A stretch of 6,538 nt of DNA, from contig JAFTDQ010000097.1 of the NCBI GenBank assembly GCA_017454075.1, positions 1-6,538 on the forward strand, read 5' to 3'. A program made the translations under genes and the position numbers. Under the pieces are notes generated by a model. The model was not told the origin of the DNA, did not search any database, and was given only the letters and a program-made list of their open reading frames with translations. Of this stretch, positions 1 through 5,887 are shown in pieces; the stretch's first letter is position 1; every line of letters begins with the position of its first letter. This stretch comes from Clostridia bacterium. GTDB lineage: Bacteria > Bacillota_A > Clostridia > Oscillospirales > CAG-272.

Positions 1-81
1 CAATCTTTCCTGTTGCATTGTTTCTACAACTTTTTGTTTGAATTCTCCTGTGTATCTCTTGTTCGGTATTCCTTTTGGCAT
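1..81 (-). CDS. IS3-family transposase OrfA, N-terminal 27 codons only
   Basis: An ATG at 81 opens a frame that stays open to base 1 and begins MPKGIPNKRYTGEFK, then QKVVETMQQERL. This matches from memory the N terminus of clostridial IS3-family OrfA proteins, which start a helix-turn-helix domain that binds the element's inverted repeats. The rest of OrfA and the OrfB integrase (DDE catalytic domain, normally reached by a -1 frameshift) lie outside the window. The ribosome site is AGGGGGTG at 90-97, with eight bases before the start. That site is also one arm of the terminal hairpin. Only the start of the protein is visible, so whether it is intact cannot be told. Confidence 0.85.
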   Translation of the reverse strand, partial: MPKGIPNKRYTGEFKQKVVETMQQERL

Positions 82-84
82 GAA

Positions 85-139
85 AAATGCACCCCCTGTT
101 AGACATTATACCACATTGTCTAACTTTTGGGGTGCATTT
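85..139 (-). repeat. Two-part inverted repeat at the IS end, able to hide the OrfA ribosome site
   Basis: The outer arms AAATGCACCCC (plus strand 85-95) and GGGGTGCATTT (129-139) are perfect 11-base complements. The inner arms GTTAGACA (98-105) and TGTCTAAC (117-124) are perfect 8-base complements. A small asymmetric internal loop separates the two stems and an 11-base apical loop lies at 106-116. In a minus-strand RNA reading in from yhbY, the structure would pair the OrfA ribosome site and end in a run of five U, so it could also act as a weak terminator for the serine operon. The fold is read by eye; no energy was computed. Confidence 0.75.
105..110 (-). promoter_or_regulatory. Extended -10 promoter element for the IS transposase
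   Basis: On the minus strand this reads TATAAT, preceded by TGG, giving the extended -10 form TGnTATAAT. No good -35 box lies 17 bases upstream (that stretch is ACCCCA). Transcription would begin near 97-99, leaving a leader of only about 16-18 bases before the OrfA start at 81. Such a transcript would lack the outer arm of the terminal hairpin. The promoter role is inferred. Confidence 0.6.
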
Positions 140-141
140 CA

Positions 142-162
142 CGCGGAGCAAGCTCTTTTTTT
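142..162 (-). terminator. Probable half of a Rho-independent terminator cut by the IS
   Basis: Directly after the yhbY stop the minus strand reads an A-tract of seven (162-156), then GAGCTTGCTCCGCG up to the IS tip. This is what the upstream half of a bidirectional Rho-independent terminator looks like: A-tract plus first stem arm. The expected second arm, GGAGCAAGCTC with a T-tract, is not present before the IS starts. The small GAGC-TT-GCTC palindrome inside it is too tight to be a useful hairpin alone. It is inferred that the IS entered the terminator loop; the missing arm should lie beyond the far end of the IS. Confidence 0.45.
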
Positions 163-167
163 CCTTT

Positions 168-443
168 TTACTTGTGAAGCTCGGGATTGTACCTGTAGAG
201 AACGAGCTTCCTTCCGATCACCTGTATCACGTCGGCTCCGGTCGCCTCGGATAGAATGACCGACGCCTGCTTTGCATTTTCGGGGGACGTCTCGTGGACG
301 CTCAGTTTTATCAGTTCCCGCGCCGTAAGCGCGAGATCGACGTTTCTGATTATCTCGTCCGTTACTCCGTTATATCCGATCTGCTGTATGGCTTCGATCC
401 CGTTTGCCTCCGACCGGAGGGCAGCGCGCTGCTTTCCTGTCAT
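168..443 (-). CDS. yhbY: YhbY family RNA-binding protein (CRM domain)
   Basis: This 91-residue protein is a single CRM (KH-like) domain, the full usual length for bacterial YhbY. It shows the N-terminal basic KQRAALR helix, the GxxG-type loop IGYNGVT (residues 22-28), the ELIKLSV strand (43-49) and the C-terminal signature VIGRKLVLYR (75-84). Family members associate with pre-50S ribosomal particles and are thought to assist large-subunit assembly in the cytoplasm. The loop has Tyr where many members have Lys (GKxG), a mild change. The ATG overlaps the stop of the upstream gene as ATGA, and AGGAG stands eight bases before it, so translation is coupled but can also initiate independently. In many Clostridia this gene lies near nadD or obgE; here it ends a serine operon. 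Confidence 0.9.
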   Translation of the reverse strand: MTGKQRAALRSEANGIEAIQQIGYNGVTDEIIRNVDLALTARELIKLSVHETSPENAKQASVILSEATGADVIQVIGRKLVLYRYNPELHK

Positions 444-940
444 TCTGATTTCTCCTTCGGTGCCGTCACGAACAAAACAGTGACGGGACCGTCTGATTTT
501 TTTGTTGCGACGGTGATAACGTTTCCGTTAATCATCCTTACCTTGTGAACGGAAGAACGGACAAACTCATCGCAGTTTCTTATCCTGTCGAGTCCGTGCC
601 CGAACAGTTTCAAAGAGGATTCGGTCATCGTCCATCCGATCACGGGATCGGAGTCGGCCTTTGCTGTTATCTTTTCGACAACGGCCGGCGGGATTTTCCG
701 TCCGCACGGTTCGGTATCAATACCGACCGGGACATCGGAAAGAGCGCAGGCGGTGATCGACGACGAGTGTGAAACTGAAACGAACCTGCCGTCGCCCTCA
801 AGAAACGGAGCGCCGAGCTCCGTTTTTCCGATAACGCAGTTTTCTCCGATCAGCGATCTGATCATTGAATAAGCTCTGTCGTGCGGGGCCTCCGCTTCAT
901 TTCCGTTTTCGGCTACAATAACGATCGCGCCGTGCTTCAT
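440..940 (-). CDS. Short Sfp-like 4'-phosphopantetheinyl transferase
   Basis: This 166-residue protein carries the ordered signatures of Sfp-type PPTases: ELGAPFL (41-47, the GxPxF substrate loop), VSVSHSS (54-60), VGIDTE (72-77) with the Mg2+-binding pair Asp75 and Glu77, and WTMTESSLKLFGHGL (103-117) with Glu107 and Lys111. The last block lines up closely with the Sfp WSMKESFIKQEGKGL motif. Such enzymes move phosphopantetheine from CoA to a serine of carrier proteins. Typical Sfp enzymes are about 220-240 residues, so this one is short, mainly at the N terminus, though every catalytic residue I can name is present. Its ATG overlaps the serA stop as ATGA and has no clear ribosome site, so it depends on coupling to serA. 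The carrier protein it serves is not in the window. The family is well supported by motifs; activity is inferred. Confidence 0.8.
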   Translation of the reverse strand: MKHGAIVIVAENGNEAEAPHDRAYSMIRSLIGENCVIGKTELGAPFLEGDGRFVSVSHSSSITACALSDVPVGIDTEPCGRKIPPAVVEKITAKADSDPVIGWTMTESSLKLFGHGLDRIRNCDEFVRSSVHKVRMINGNVITVATKKSDGPVTVLFVTAPKEKSE

Positions 941-2109
941 ATGCAGCGGATTCTTATTGTTTCCTCAAGCGATGCGAGTTTTGCGACTGCTTCATCGGAG
1001 ACTTTGCTGTTTGTCTCGAAAATAGCGTACGCATAATCGCCGCGCGAACGGCTTATGAAGTTCTCTATGTTTATCTTTTCGTCGGCTATCGCTGCAGTTA
1101 TCTTTGAAATAACGCCCGAGACGTTTTTGTGGAGCACGCAGATCCGTGCGTTCCCGGTATGGGGAAGGGAAGCGTCGGGGAAATTGACCGAATGGCTGAT
1201 GTTACCGTTCGTGAGATATTCGGATATCTCGCGGACCGCCATTACGGCGCATTTATCCTCTGATTCCTCGGTTGACGCGCCGAGATGAGGTATACATATA
1301 ATCCTGTCGTCGGCTCCGATGAGGTCGTCGGTAATAAAATCTGTCACATAAGCTGCGATTTTTCCGGATTTCACACCCTCGATGATGGAGCCGGAATCCA
1401 CGAGATCCGCCCTCGCAAGGTTGATAATGCGCACTCCGTCCTTCATTTTCGAAATAGTGCCGGCGTTGATCATCCCTTTGGTGTCGGGCGTCGCGGGTAC
1501 GTGAAGGGTTATATAATCGCTTGTCTCGAATATCTCATCATAATCCGCGGCCTTTTCTATAGAGCGTGAAAGCCCCCATGCGGCCTCGACCGTGATGAAC
1601 GGGTCGCATCCTATGACTTTCATACCGAGACTCTTCGCGGCGTTCGCGACGAGACCGCCGATCGCGCCGAGGCCGATGACCCCGAGCCGCTTTCCTTCGA
1701 TCTCGCATCCCGCAAAGCGGGATTTTTCTTTTTCGGCAAGTTTTCCGACGCCGGTTTCTCCCTGATGCGTTTTTGCCCATTCAACTCCGCCGATGATGCC
1801 CCGGGACGCGAGCAGAAGAGCGGCAATCGTGAGCTCTTTTACACCGTTTGCGTTGGCTCCGGGAGTGTTGAATACGACGATACCCTGTTCGGCGCATTCG
1901 GAAAGCGGAATATTGTTGACTCCCGCGCCGGCTCTTCCTATCGCGGCAAGACGGCTTCCGAACTGCATTTCATGCATATCCGCGGAACGCACAAGTATCG
2001 CGTCCGGGTCGGACTCTTCTTTTGAATACTCGAATCTGTTTTTGTCAAAACCGTCAAGGCCGACCTTTGCTATGTTGTTGAGCAGCTGAATCTTGAATTT
2101 ATCAGACAT
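937..2109 (-). CDS. serA: D-3-phosphoglycerate dehydrogenase, short form with one ACT domain
   Basis: This 390-residue cytoplasmic enzyme would oxidise 3-phosphoglycerate to 3-phosphohydroxypyruvate with NAD+, the first step of serine synthesis. Visible features are GRAGAGVNNI (58-67), the Rossmann loop GLGAIG (146-151), the NAD-selecting Asp169, catalytic Arg233 in INLARADLVD, catalytic His275 in PHLGAST, and a C-terminal ACT domain (about 321-390), the usual site of serine feedback binding. The canonical catalytic Glu region (DVFExEP) reads TDFITDD, as in this clostridial subfamily, so which acid completes the triad is unclear. The open frame reaches back to a TTG at 2130, but I chose the ATG at 2109 because GAGGAG lies ten bases before it and it gives the conserved MSDKFKIQLL start. 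It overlaps serC by eight bases. Confidence 0.93.
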   Translation of the reverse strand: MSDKFKIQLLNNIAKVGLDGFDKNRFEYSKEESDPDAILVRSADMHEMQFGSRLAAIGRAGAGVNNIPLSECAEQGIVVFNTPGANANGVKELTIAALLLASRGIIGGVEWAKTHQGETGVGKLAEKEKSRFAGCEIEGKRLGVIGLGAIGGLVANAAKSLGMKVIGCDPFITVEAAWGLSRSIEKAADYDEIFETSDYITLHVPATPDTKGMINAGTISKMKDGVRIINLARADLVDSGSIIEGVKSGKIAAYVTDFITDDLIGADDRIICIPHLGASTEESEDKCAVMAVREISEYLTNGNISHSVNFPDASLPHTGNARICVLHKNVSGVISKITAAIADEKINIENFISRSRGDYAYAIFETNSKVSDEAVAKLASLEETIRIRCI

Positions 2110-3193
2110 TTTTAGGGTTCTCCTCGGCAAATTGTTTCATAAAGGCAACGAGCTTTTCCACGCCTTCGATCGGCATGGCGTTGTATATCGACGCGCGCAT
2201 CCCTCCGACCGAACGGTGTCCCTTGACGTTCTTGAGTCCTGCTTTGCCTGCTTCGGATGCGAATTTCTTGTCAAGATCCGGGTCCCCGGTGACAAACGTC
2301 ACGTTCATCATCGAGCGCGCGCTCTTTTCGACCGGAGCAATGTAATAGCTCTGCGAGTCGAGGTAATCGTACAGGATCGCCGCCTTGCGTACGTTATATT
2401 CCTTTTTGGCAGCGAGTCCGCCGTTTGCGAGCAGATCCTCGAATACCAGCCCGGCCACGTATATGGGATAGCAGGGAGGGGTATTATACATCGAGTCGTT
2501 GTCGGAGATGAGCTTCCAGTCGAACATCGCCGGGGTATCGGGACGGCATCTGCCGAGAAGATCATCGCGGACGATCACGATGGTGAGGCCGGCCGGTGCG
2601 ACGTTTTTCTGAGCTCCCGCGTAAATGACTCCGAATTTTGTCACGTCGATCGGCTCCGAAAGGATACAGGACGACATATCGGCGACGAGCGGAATGTTCC
2701 CGGTGTCGGGAATATAGTCGAATTTCGTGCCGTAGATCGTGTTGTTGAAACAGATATGAACGTAATCCGCGTCGGGACGGAAATCCTCGCGCTTTACGCG
2801 GGGTATATACGTGTTGTTTTTATCTTCGGAGGAGGCGACGAGACGGATGTCTCCGTATTTCTGAGCTTCCTTGTAGGCTTTTTTGGAGAACTGACCGGTT
2901 ATTATATAGTCGGCCTTTTTTGACCCGGTGAGAAGGTTGTAGCACACCGAAGCGAAGACAGTTGACGCTCCGCCCTGCATAAACAGGACCTTGTAGTTGT
3001 CCGGGATGGACATGAGAGCACGGATATCAGCCTGGGCTTTTTTTATAATCGCGTCGTATTCCGGCGATCTGTGGCTCATTTCCATCACCGACATTCCGCT
3101 GTCCCCGTAACATACGAGTTCTTTCTGCGCTCTCTCGAGAACGCTGAGCGGAAGCATTGAGGGACCGGCCGAGAAATTGTATACTCTGTTCAT
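2102..3193 (-). CDS. serC: Phosphoserine aminotransferase
   Basis: This 363-residue fold-type I PLP enzyme converts 3-phosphohydroxypyruvate and glutamate to O-phosphoserine and 2-oxoglutarate, the second step of serine synthesis. Many homologues also handle the matching step of PLP synthesis. It has the N-terminal NFSAGPSMLP, MSHRS (39-43), the cofactor phosphate loop GGAS (74-77), Asp172 in ADMSS for the pyridine nitrogen, the Schiff-base Lys196 in YAGAQKNVAPAG, NTPP (237-240), and the substrate-phosphate residues His326 and Arg327 in GHRSVGGMRAS. Length is normal for the family. The start has AAGGAG seven bases upstream. It is the first gene after a consensus promoter and overlaps serA by eight bases. 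Confidence 0.96.
   Translation of the reverse strand: MNRVYNFSAGPSMLPLSVLERAQKELVCYGDSGMSVMEMSHRSPEYDAIIKKAQADIRALMSIPDNYKVLFMQGGASTVFASVCYNLLTGSKKADYIITGQFSKKAYKEAQKYGDIRLVASSEDKNNTYIPRVKREDFRPDADYVHICFNNTIYGTKFDYIPDTGNIPLVADMSSCILSEPIDVTKFGVIYAGAQKNVAPAGLTIVIVRDDLLGRCRPDTPAMFDWKLISDNDSMYNTPPCYPIYVAGLVFEDLLANGGLAAKKEYNVRKAAILYDYLDSQSYYIAPVEKSARSMMNVTFVTGDPDLDKKFASEAGKAGLKNVKGHRSVGGMRASIYNAMPIEGVEKLVAFMKQFAEENPKNV
2120..2125 (-). promoter_or_regulatory. Ribosome binding site that decides the serA start
   Basis: GAGGAG on the minus strand lies inside the last codons of serC, ten bases before the ATG at 2109. It lies just downstream of the in-frame TTG at 2130, so it cannot serve that codon and favours the ATG. 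Confidence 0.7.
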
Positions 3194-3235
3194 GATTGAT
3201 CTCCTTTTTGAATAATCAGGGAATTGACTCCGCCA

Positions 3236-3264
3236 ATTATACTACTTAAACGGCGGCTTGTCAA
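3236..3264 (-). promoter_or_regulatory. Consensus sigma-70 type promoter of the serC operon
   Basis: On the minus strand the -35 box TTGACA (3264-3259) and the -10 box TATAAT (3241-3236) are both perfect, with the ideal 17-base spacer. Transcription should start near 3229, giving a leader of about 36 bases before the serC ATG. That leaves no room for a riboswitch or T-box. CCGCC (3256-3252) and GGCGG (3234-3230) form a 5-base inverted repeat around the -10 box and could be an operator, but this is weak. No terminator hairpin is visible between the upstream gene's stop (3319) and this promoter, so some read-through from the oad operon is likely. Confidence 0.87.
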
Positions 3265-3318
3265 CCGATTTCTGAAAGATTTATCGCTCTGGATTTCATT
3301 TTTGTGTTTCCGTAATCG

Positions 3319-4395
3319 TCAGACGGATTTTCCCCTTGCGGTGACCGCGAGTCGGTCGACAACGTCTGAGCCCTCAAAAACGTAGATGAAATCATAAAGG
3401 TTTACCGTGGTGCAGCAGTGACCGGGGACTACAAGGACCCGGTCTCCGACGGAAAGGCCGGTTTGCCCGAAAAGCTTGAGATGCTCTTCGTTGAGTTCGA
3501 CCCCGTTTGTCCGGATTATCCGTCCTTCGGGAGTGAGACAGAACGGGAGATCCTGATCGGCTCCGAGCCCTTTCGCTCCGACGTCAAGAACGGTAAGCCC
3601 CGGTTTTTGGCTGACGACCGTTGAGACGACAAACAGGGAGTTTTCAAAAGGAAGCCCGAGCTTTTCGTACGTCGAGTCCATGAAAATATAGCTTCCTGCC
3701 TGAAGCTCCGTGTACACGCCGCGCAGTTTTGACACGATGAGAGAGGTTCCGGTACTCCCTCCTGAAATCGTCTCAACCGGTATGTTCTTTTCGGCGAGCT
3801 TTTTTCTCAGTCCGTTCAGCATACCGAGAGATTTTTCCGAGCTGGCGAGACGTTCCTCTCCGTCGATAATATGGGAGGCGTGACCGGCGTACGCCTGTAT
3901 CCCGTCGAACCTGATACCCGGAAGGGAAGCGGCAAGTTCGGCAAGCGCGACGAAAACGTCGGGGTCGGTTACGCCGCATCTTCCCATCCCGATTTCATAT
4001 TCTATAAGGACGTGCAGGGTGGTTCCGGCGTAAACGGCCGCTTTTGACAGCTCTCTGAGATTATCGGCGCTGTCCGCGCAAACAGTCAGACGGCACATTC
4101 CGGCCAGCTCCGCCATGCGGCGTATCTTTGAGGAGTCAACTATCTGGTTCGCGATGAGAACGTCGGTGATTCCGGACGTGATAAGATCCTCCGCTTCGCT
4201 GAGCTTGGCGCAGGTCATGCCCTTCGCGCCGCTTTCGATCTGCCTGTGGGCTATCGCGGAACATTTGTTCGATTTGTAGTGCGGTCTGAGAGAGACCCCC
4301 GTCCCTTCGAGGAGCGAACTCATCGTTTTCAGGTTTTTGCTGAATTTCTTGCCGTCGAGCACGAGCGACGGCGTCGGAAGCTGTGATAAAAGCAT
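3319..4395 (-). CDS. D-threonine aldolase / D-serine dehydratase family PLP enzyme
   Basis: This 358-residue protein is a fold-type III (alanine-racemase-like) PLP barrel followed by a beta domain. The PLP lysine should be Lys41 in LRPHYKSNK, matching the family's RPHxKTHK. Other marks are IEYEIGMGRCG (131-141), QAYAGH (167-172), the phosphate-binding SGGSTGT (211-217), and the C-terminal metal site PGHCC with His326 and Cys328. As I recall, D-serine dehydratases of this family bind Zn with His and Cys, while D-threonine aldolases use His and Asp, so the pair here leans towards a dehydratase. Products would be pyruvate and ammonia from D-serine, or oxaloacetate from a 3-hydroxyaspartate. The ATG has AGAAGG eight bases upstream and lies 19 bases after oadA, hence one operon. 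The exact substrate is not settled by sequence. Confidence 0.85.
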   Translation of the reverse strand: MLLSQLPTPSLVLDGKKFSKNLKTMSSLLEGTGVSLRPHYKSNKCSAIAHRQIESGAKGMTCAKLSEAEDLITSGITDVLIANQIVDSSKIRRMAELAGMCRLTVCADSADNLRELSKAAVYAGTTLHVLIEYEIGMGRCGVTDPDVFVALAELAASLPGIRFDGIQAYAGHASHIIDGEERLASSEKSLGMLNGLRKKLAEKNIPVETISGGSTGTSLIVSKLRGVYTELQAGSYIFMDSTYEKLGLPFENSLFVVSTVVSQKPGLTVLDVGAKGLGADQDLPFCLTPEGRIIRTNGVELNEEHLKLFGQTGLSVGDRVLVVPGHCCTTVNLYDFIYVFEGSDVVDRLAVTARGKSV

Positions 4396-4414
4396 ATATT
4401 AAGCCTTCTTGTTG

Positions 4415-5866
4415 TCAGAATTGTGCGGATCTGTCGTCGACGTAAATGACCCGCACCGAGTCGTCGTTTTCTTTGACTTTGTCGTCCGATTTATCATCGG
4501 GCTGCCCGCTCGTTTCGTTTCTTTTACGGAGAAACTTTTCGGCGACTTCCGGAAAAAGGGCAAAGCTGAGGACGTCCTCGTCGCATTTTGCGACGTGCGA
4601 CGCGTCGGCTTTCATTTTCTCAAGCTCAGGTCTGATAAGGTCGGCGGGTCTGCAGGTTATCGGTTCGACGTCTCCGATGGCTTTTTTTCTGATCTCCTCG
4701 TTGACTTCCCCCGGCAGTTTTCCGTAGTTTCCGGAGAGGAGCGCCTTGGATTCCTGAGAGAAAAGCTTGTAGCGTTCGCCCGACATTACGTTCAGCACCG
4801 CCTGGGTCCCCACTATCTGCGACGTCGGGGTGACAAGCGGAGGATAACCGAAATCGGCGCGGACGCGGGGAACTTCGGAAAGGACCTCGGGGAGCAGATC
4901 GTCTCTTCCGACGTCCTTGAGCTGTTTCATGAGATTTGACAGCATGCCGCCCGGAACCTGATAGAGCAGGGTGTTGGGATCGACCATGTATACCTTCGGG
5001 TTTATCAGTCCGTCGGCACGCATTTTCTCGGCGACTTTACGAAAATGAGCGGAGATCTCCGAAAGAGACGCGAGATCGAGCCCCGTATCGCGTTCCGTGT
5101 CCCTCAGGGTGGCGACGAGCGATTCCGTGGCGGGCTGAGAAGTCCCGTTCGCAAACGGGGAGAGCGCGGTGTCGACGATGTCGACGCCGGCGCGCGACGC
5201 CATAAGATATACCATGTCGCCCGTTCCCGTCGTATTGTGAGTATGCAGATGTACGGGTATATCAAGGGCCTGTTTCAGTTTCTTTACGAGACTGTATGCG
5301 TCCATAGGCAAAAGGAGATTCGCCATATCCTTGACGCAAATTGTGTCTGCCCCCATTTTCTGAAGCCGTATCGCGAGGTCTACGAAATAATCCTCGCTGT
5401 GGACCGGGCTCTTTGTGTATGAGAGCGCGGCTTCGCATACTGCCGACGGATGAGATATCCTGACGCTTTTCAGCGATTTTATACAGGTTTCAAAATTACG
5501 GACATCGTTGAGAGCATCGAATATCCTTATGACGTCGATCCCGTTTTCGACGGATTTTCTTACGAACTCGGTGACGACGTCGTCGGCGTAATGACGGTAT
5601 CCGAGGAGGTTCTGTCCCCTGAGAAGCATCTGAAGCCGCGTTTTCGGCATCGCCTCTCTCAGAGTGCGGAGCCGTACCCACGGGTCCTCGTCGAGGAATC
5701 TCATACAGGAATCAAAGGTGGCGCCTCCCCAGCATTCGAGTGACCAGTATCCTATCGAATCGAGTTTTTCGCACGCGGGGAGCATATCGCTCAGGCGCAT
5801 TCTTGTCGCGGCGTGAGACTGATGCGCGTCGCGCAGTATCGTATCTGTGATAAATAGTTTGCTCAT
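4415..5866 (-). CDS. oadA: Oxaloacetate decarboxylase alpha subunit (carboxyltransferase), no biotin domain
   Basis: This 483-residue cytoplasmic subunit would move CO2 from oxaloacetate to a biotin carrier, yielding pyruvate. The TIM-barrel signatures are DTILRDAHQS (8-17) with Arg12, metal ligand Asp13 and Gln16; LLRGQN with Arg83; CVKDMANLL with the carbamylated-type Lys179; the metal ligands His208 and His210 in HLHTHN; and GTSQPATE with Thr242, the proton-transfer residue. A conserved PYC_OADA region follows (about 290-440). The chain ends in an acidic, charged tail (about 449-483) instead of a biotinyl domain: no MKM motif is present, so a separate biotin carrier is needed, probably upstream of oadB. 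The start has AAAGG eight bases upstream, 21 bases after oadB. The same fold occurs in pyruvate carboxylase subunit B and transcarboxylase 5S; the adjoining beta subunit favours the Na+ pump. Confidence 0.92.
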   Translation of the reverse strand: MSKLFITDTILRDAHQSHAATRMRLSDMLPACEKLDSIGYWSLECWGGATFDSCMRFLDEDPWVRLRTLREAMPKTRLQMLLRGQNLLGYRHYADDVVTEFVRKSVENGIDVIRIFDALNDVRNFETCIKSLKSVRISHPSAVCEAALSYTKSPVHSEDYFVDLAIRLQKMGADTICVKDMANLLLPMDAYSLVKKLKQALDIPVHLHTHNTTGTGDMVYLMASRAGVDIVDTALSPFANGTSQPATESLVATLRDTERDTGLDLASLSEISAHFRKVAEKMRADGLINPKVYMVDPNTLLYQVPGGMLSNLMKQLKDVGRDDLLPEVLSEVPRVRADFGYPPLVTPTSQIVGTQAVLNVMSGERYKLFSQESKALLSGNYGKLPGEVNEEIRKKAIGDVEPITCRPADLIRPELEKMKADASHVAKCDEDVLSFALFPEVAEKFLRKRNETSGQPDDKSDDKVKENDDSVRVIYVDDRSAQF

Positions 5867-5887
5867 TTTTTTGCCTTTCGGTCGTTA

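Larger units (their letters stand above)
1..141 (-). mobile_element. Left end of an IS3-family insertion sequence (partial, runs off the window)
   Basis: Read on the minus strand, the element begins at 141 with TGAAATGCACCCC, followed by AAAAGTTAGACA. This is the terminal inverted repeat type I know from IS3-family elements of Clostridia (TG tip, TGCACCC core, GTTAGACA). The reading frame of OrfA starts 60 bases inside the tip. By hand count the 141 bases are about 38% GC, visibly lower than the neighbouring genes, which fits a transferred element. The other end, OrfB and the target-site duplication lie beyond base 1 and cannot be assessed, so it is unknown whether the copy is intact. The exact tip (141) is inferred from the TG convention. 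Confidence 0.87.

Noticed and set aside
2110..2130. TTG at 2130 as the serA start (seven extra residues)
   Set aside because: The strong GAGGAG lies downstream of it and is placed for the ATG at 2109; the extra residues look unlike the family N terminus.
2093..2923. A 276-codon open frame on the plus strand opposite serC
   Set aside because: It lies antisense to a fully convincing serC, has no family resemblance and no credible ribosome site; it follows from the codon bias of serC.
3224..3252. A possible plus-strand promoter with TTGACT in the serC upstream gap
   Set aside because: The nearest TATACT is only eight bases away and the stretch at 16-17 bases is a poor match; no plus-strand gene follows.
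3262..3300. A 12-codon minus-strand frame (MKSRAINLSEIG) just upstream of the serC promoter, as a possible leader peptide
   Set aside because: It ends at the -35 box, so it is not in the serC transcript, has no ribosome site, and has no run of regulatory codons.
3265..3318. A terminator after the PLP enzyme gene
   Set aside because: Only short scattered complements such as CGAT/ATCG are present, without a GC stem or a U-run.
4409..4939. A 176-codon open frame on the plus strand opposite oadA
   Set aside because: It mirrors the 3' part of oadA, shows no motifs, and its composition (FF, RR and VV runs) is typical of a shadow frame.
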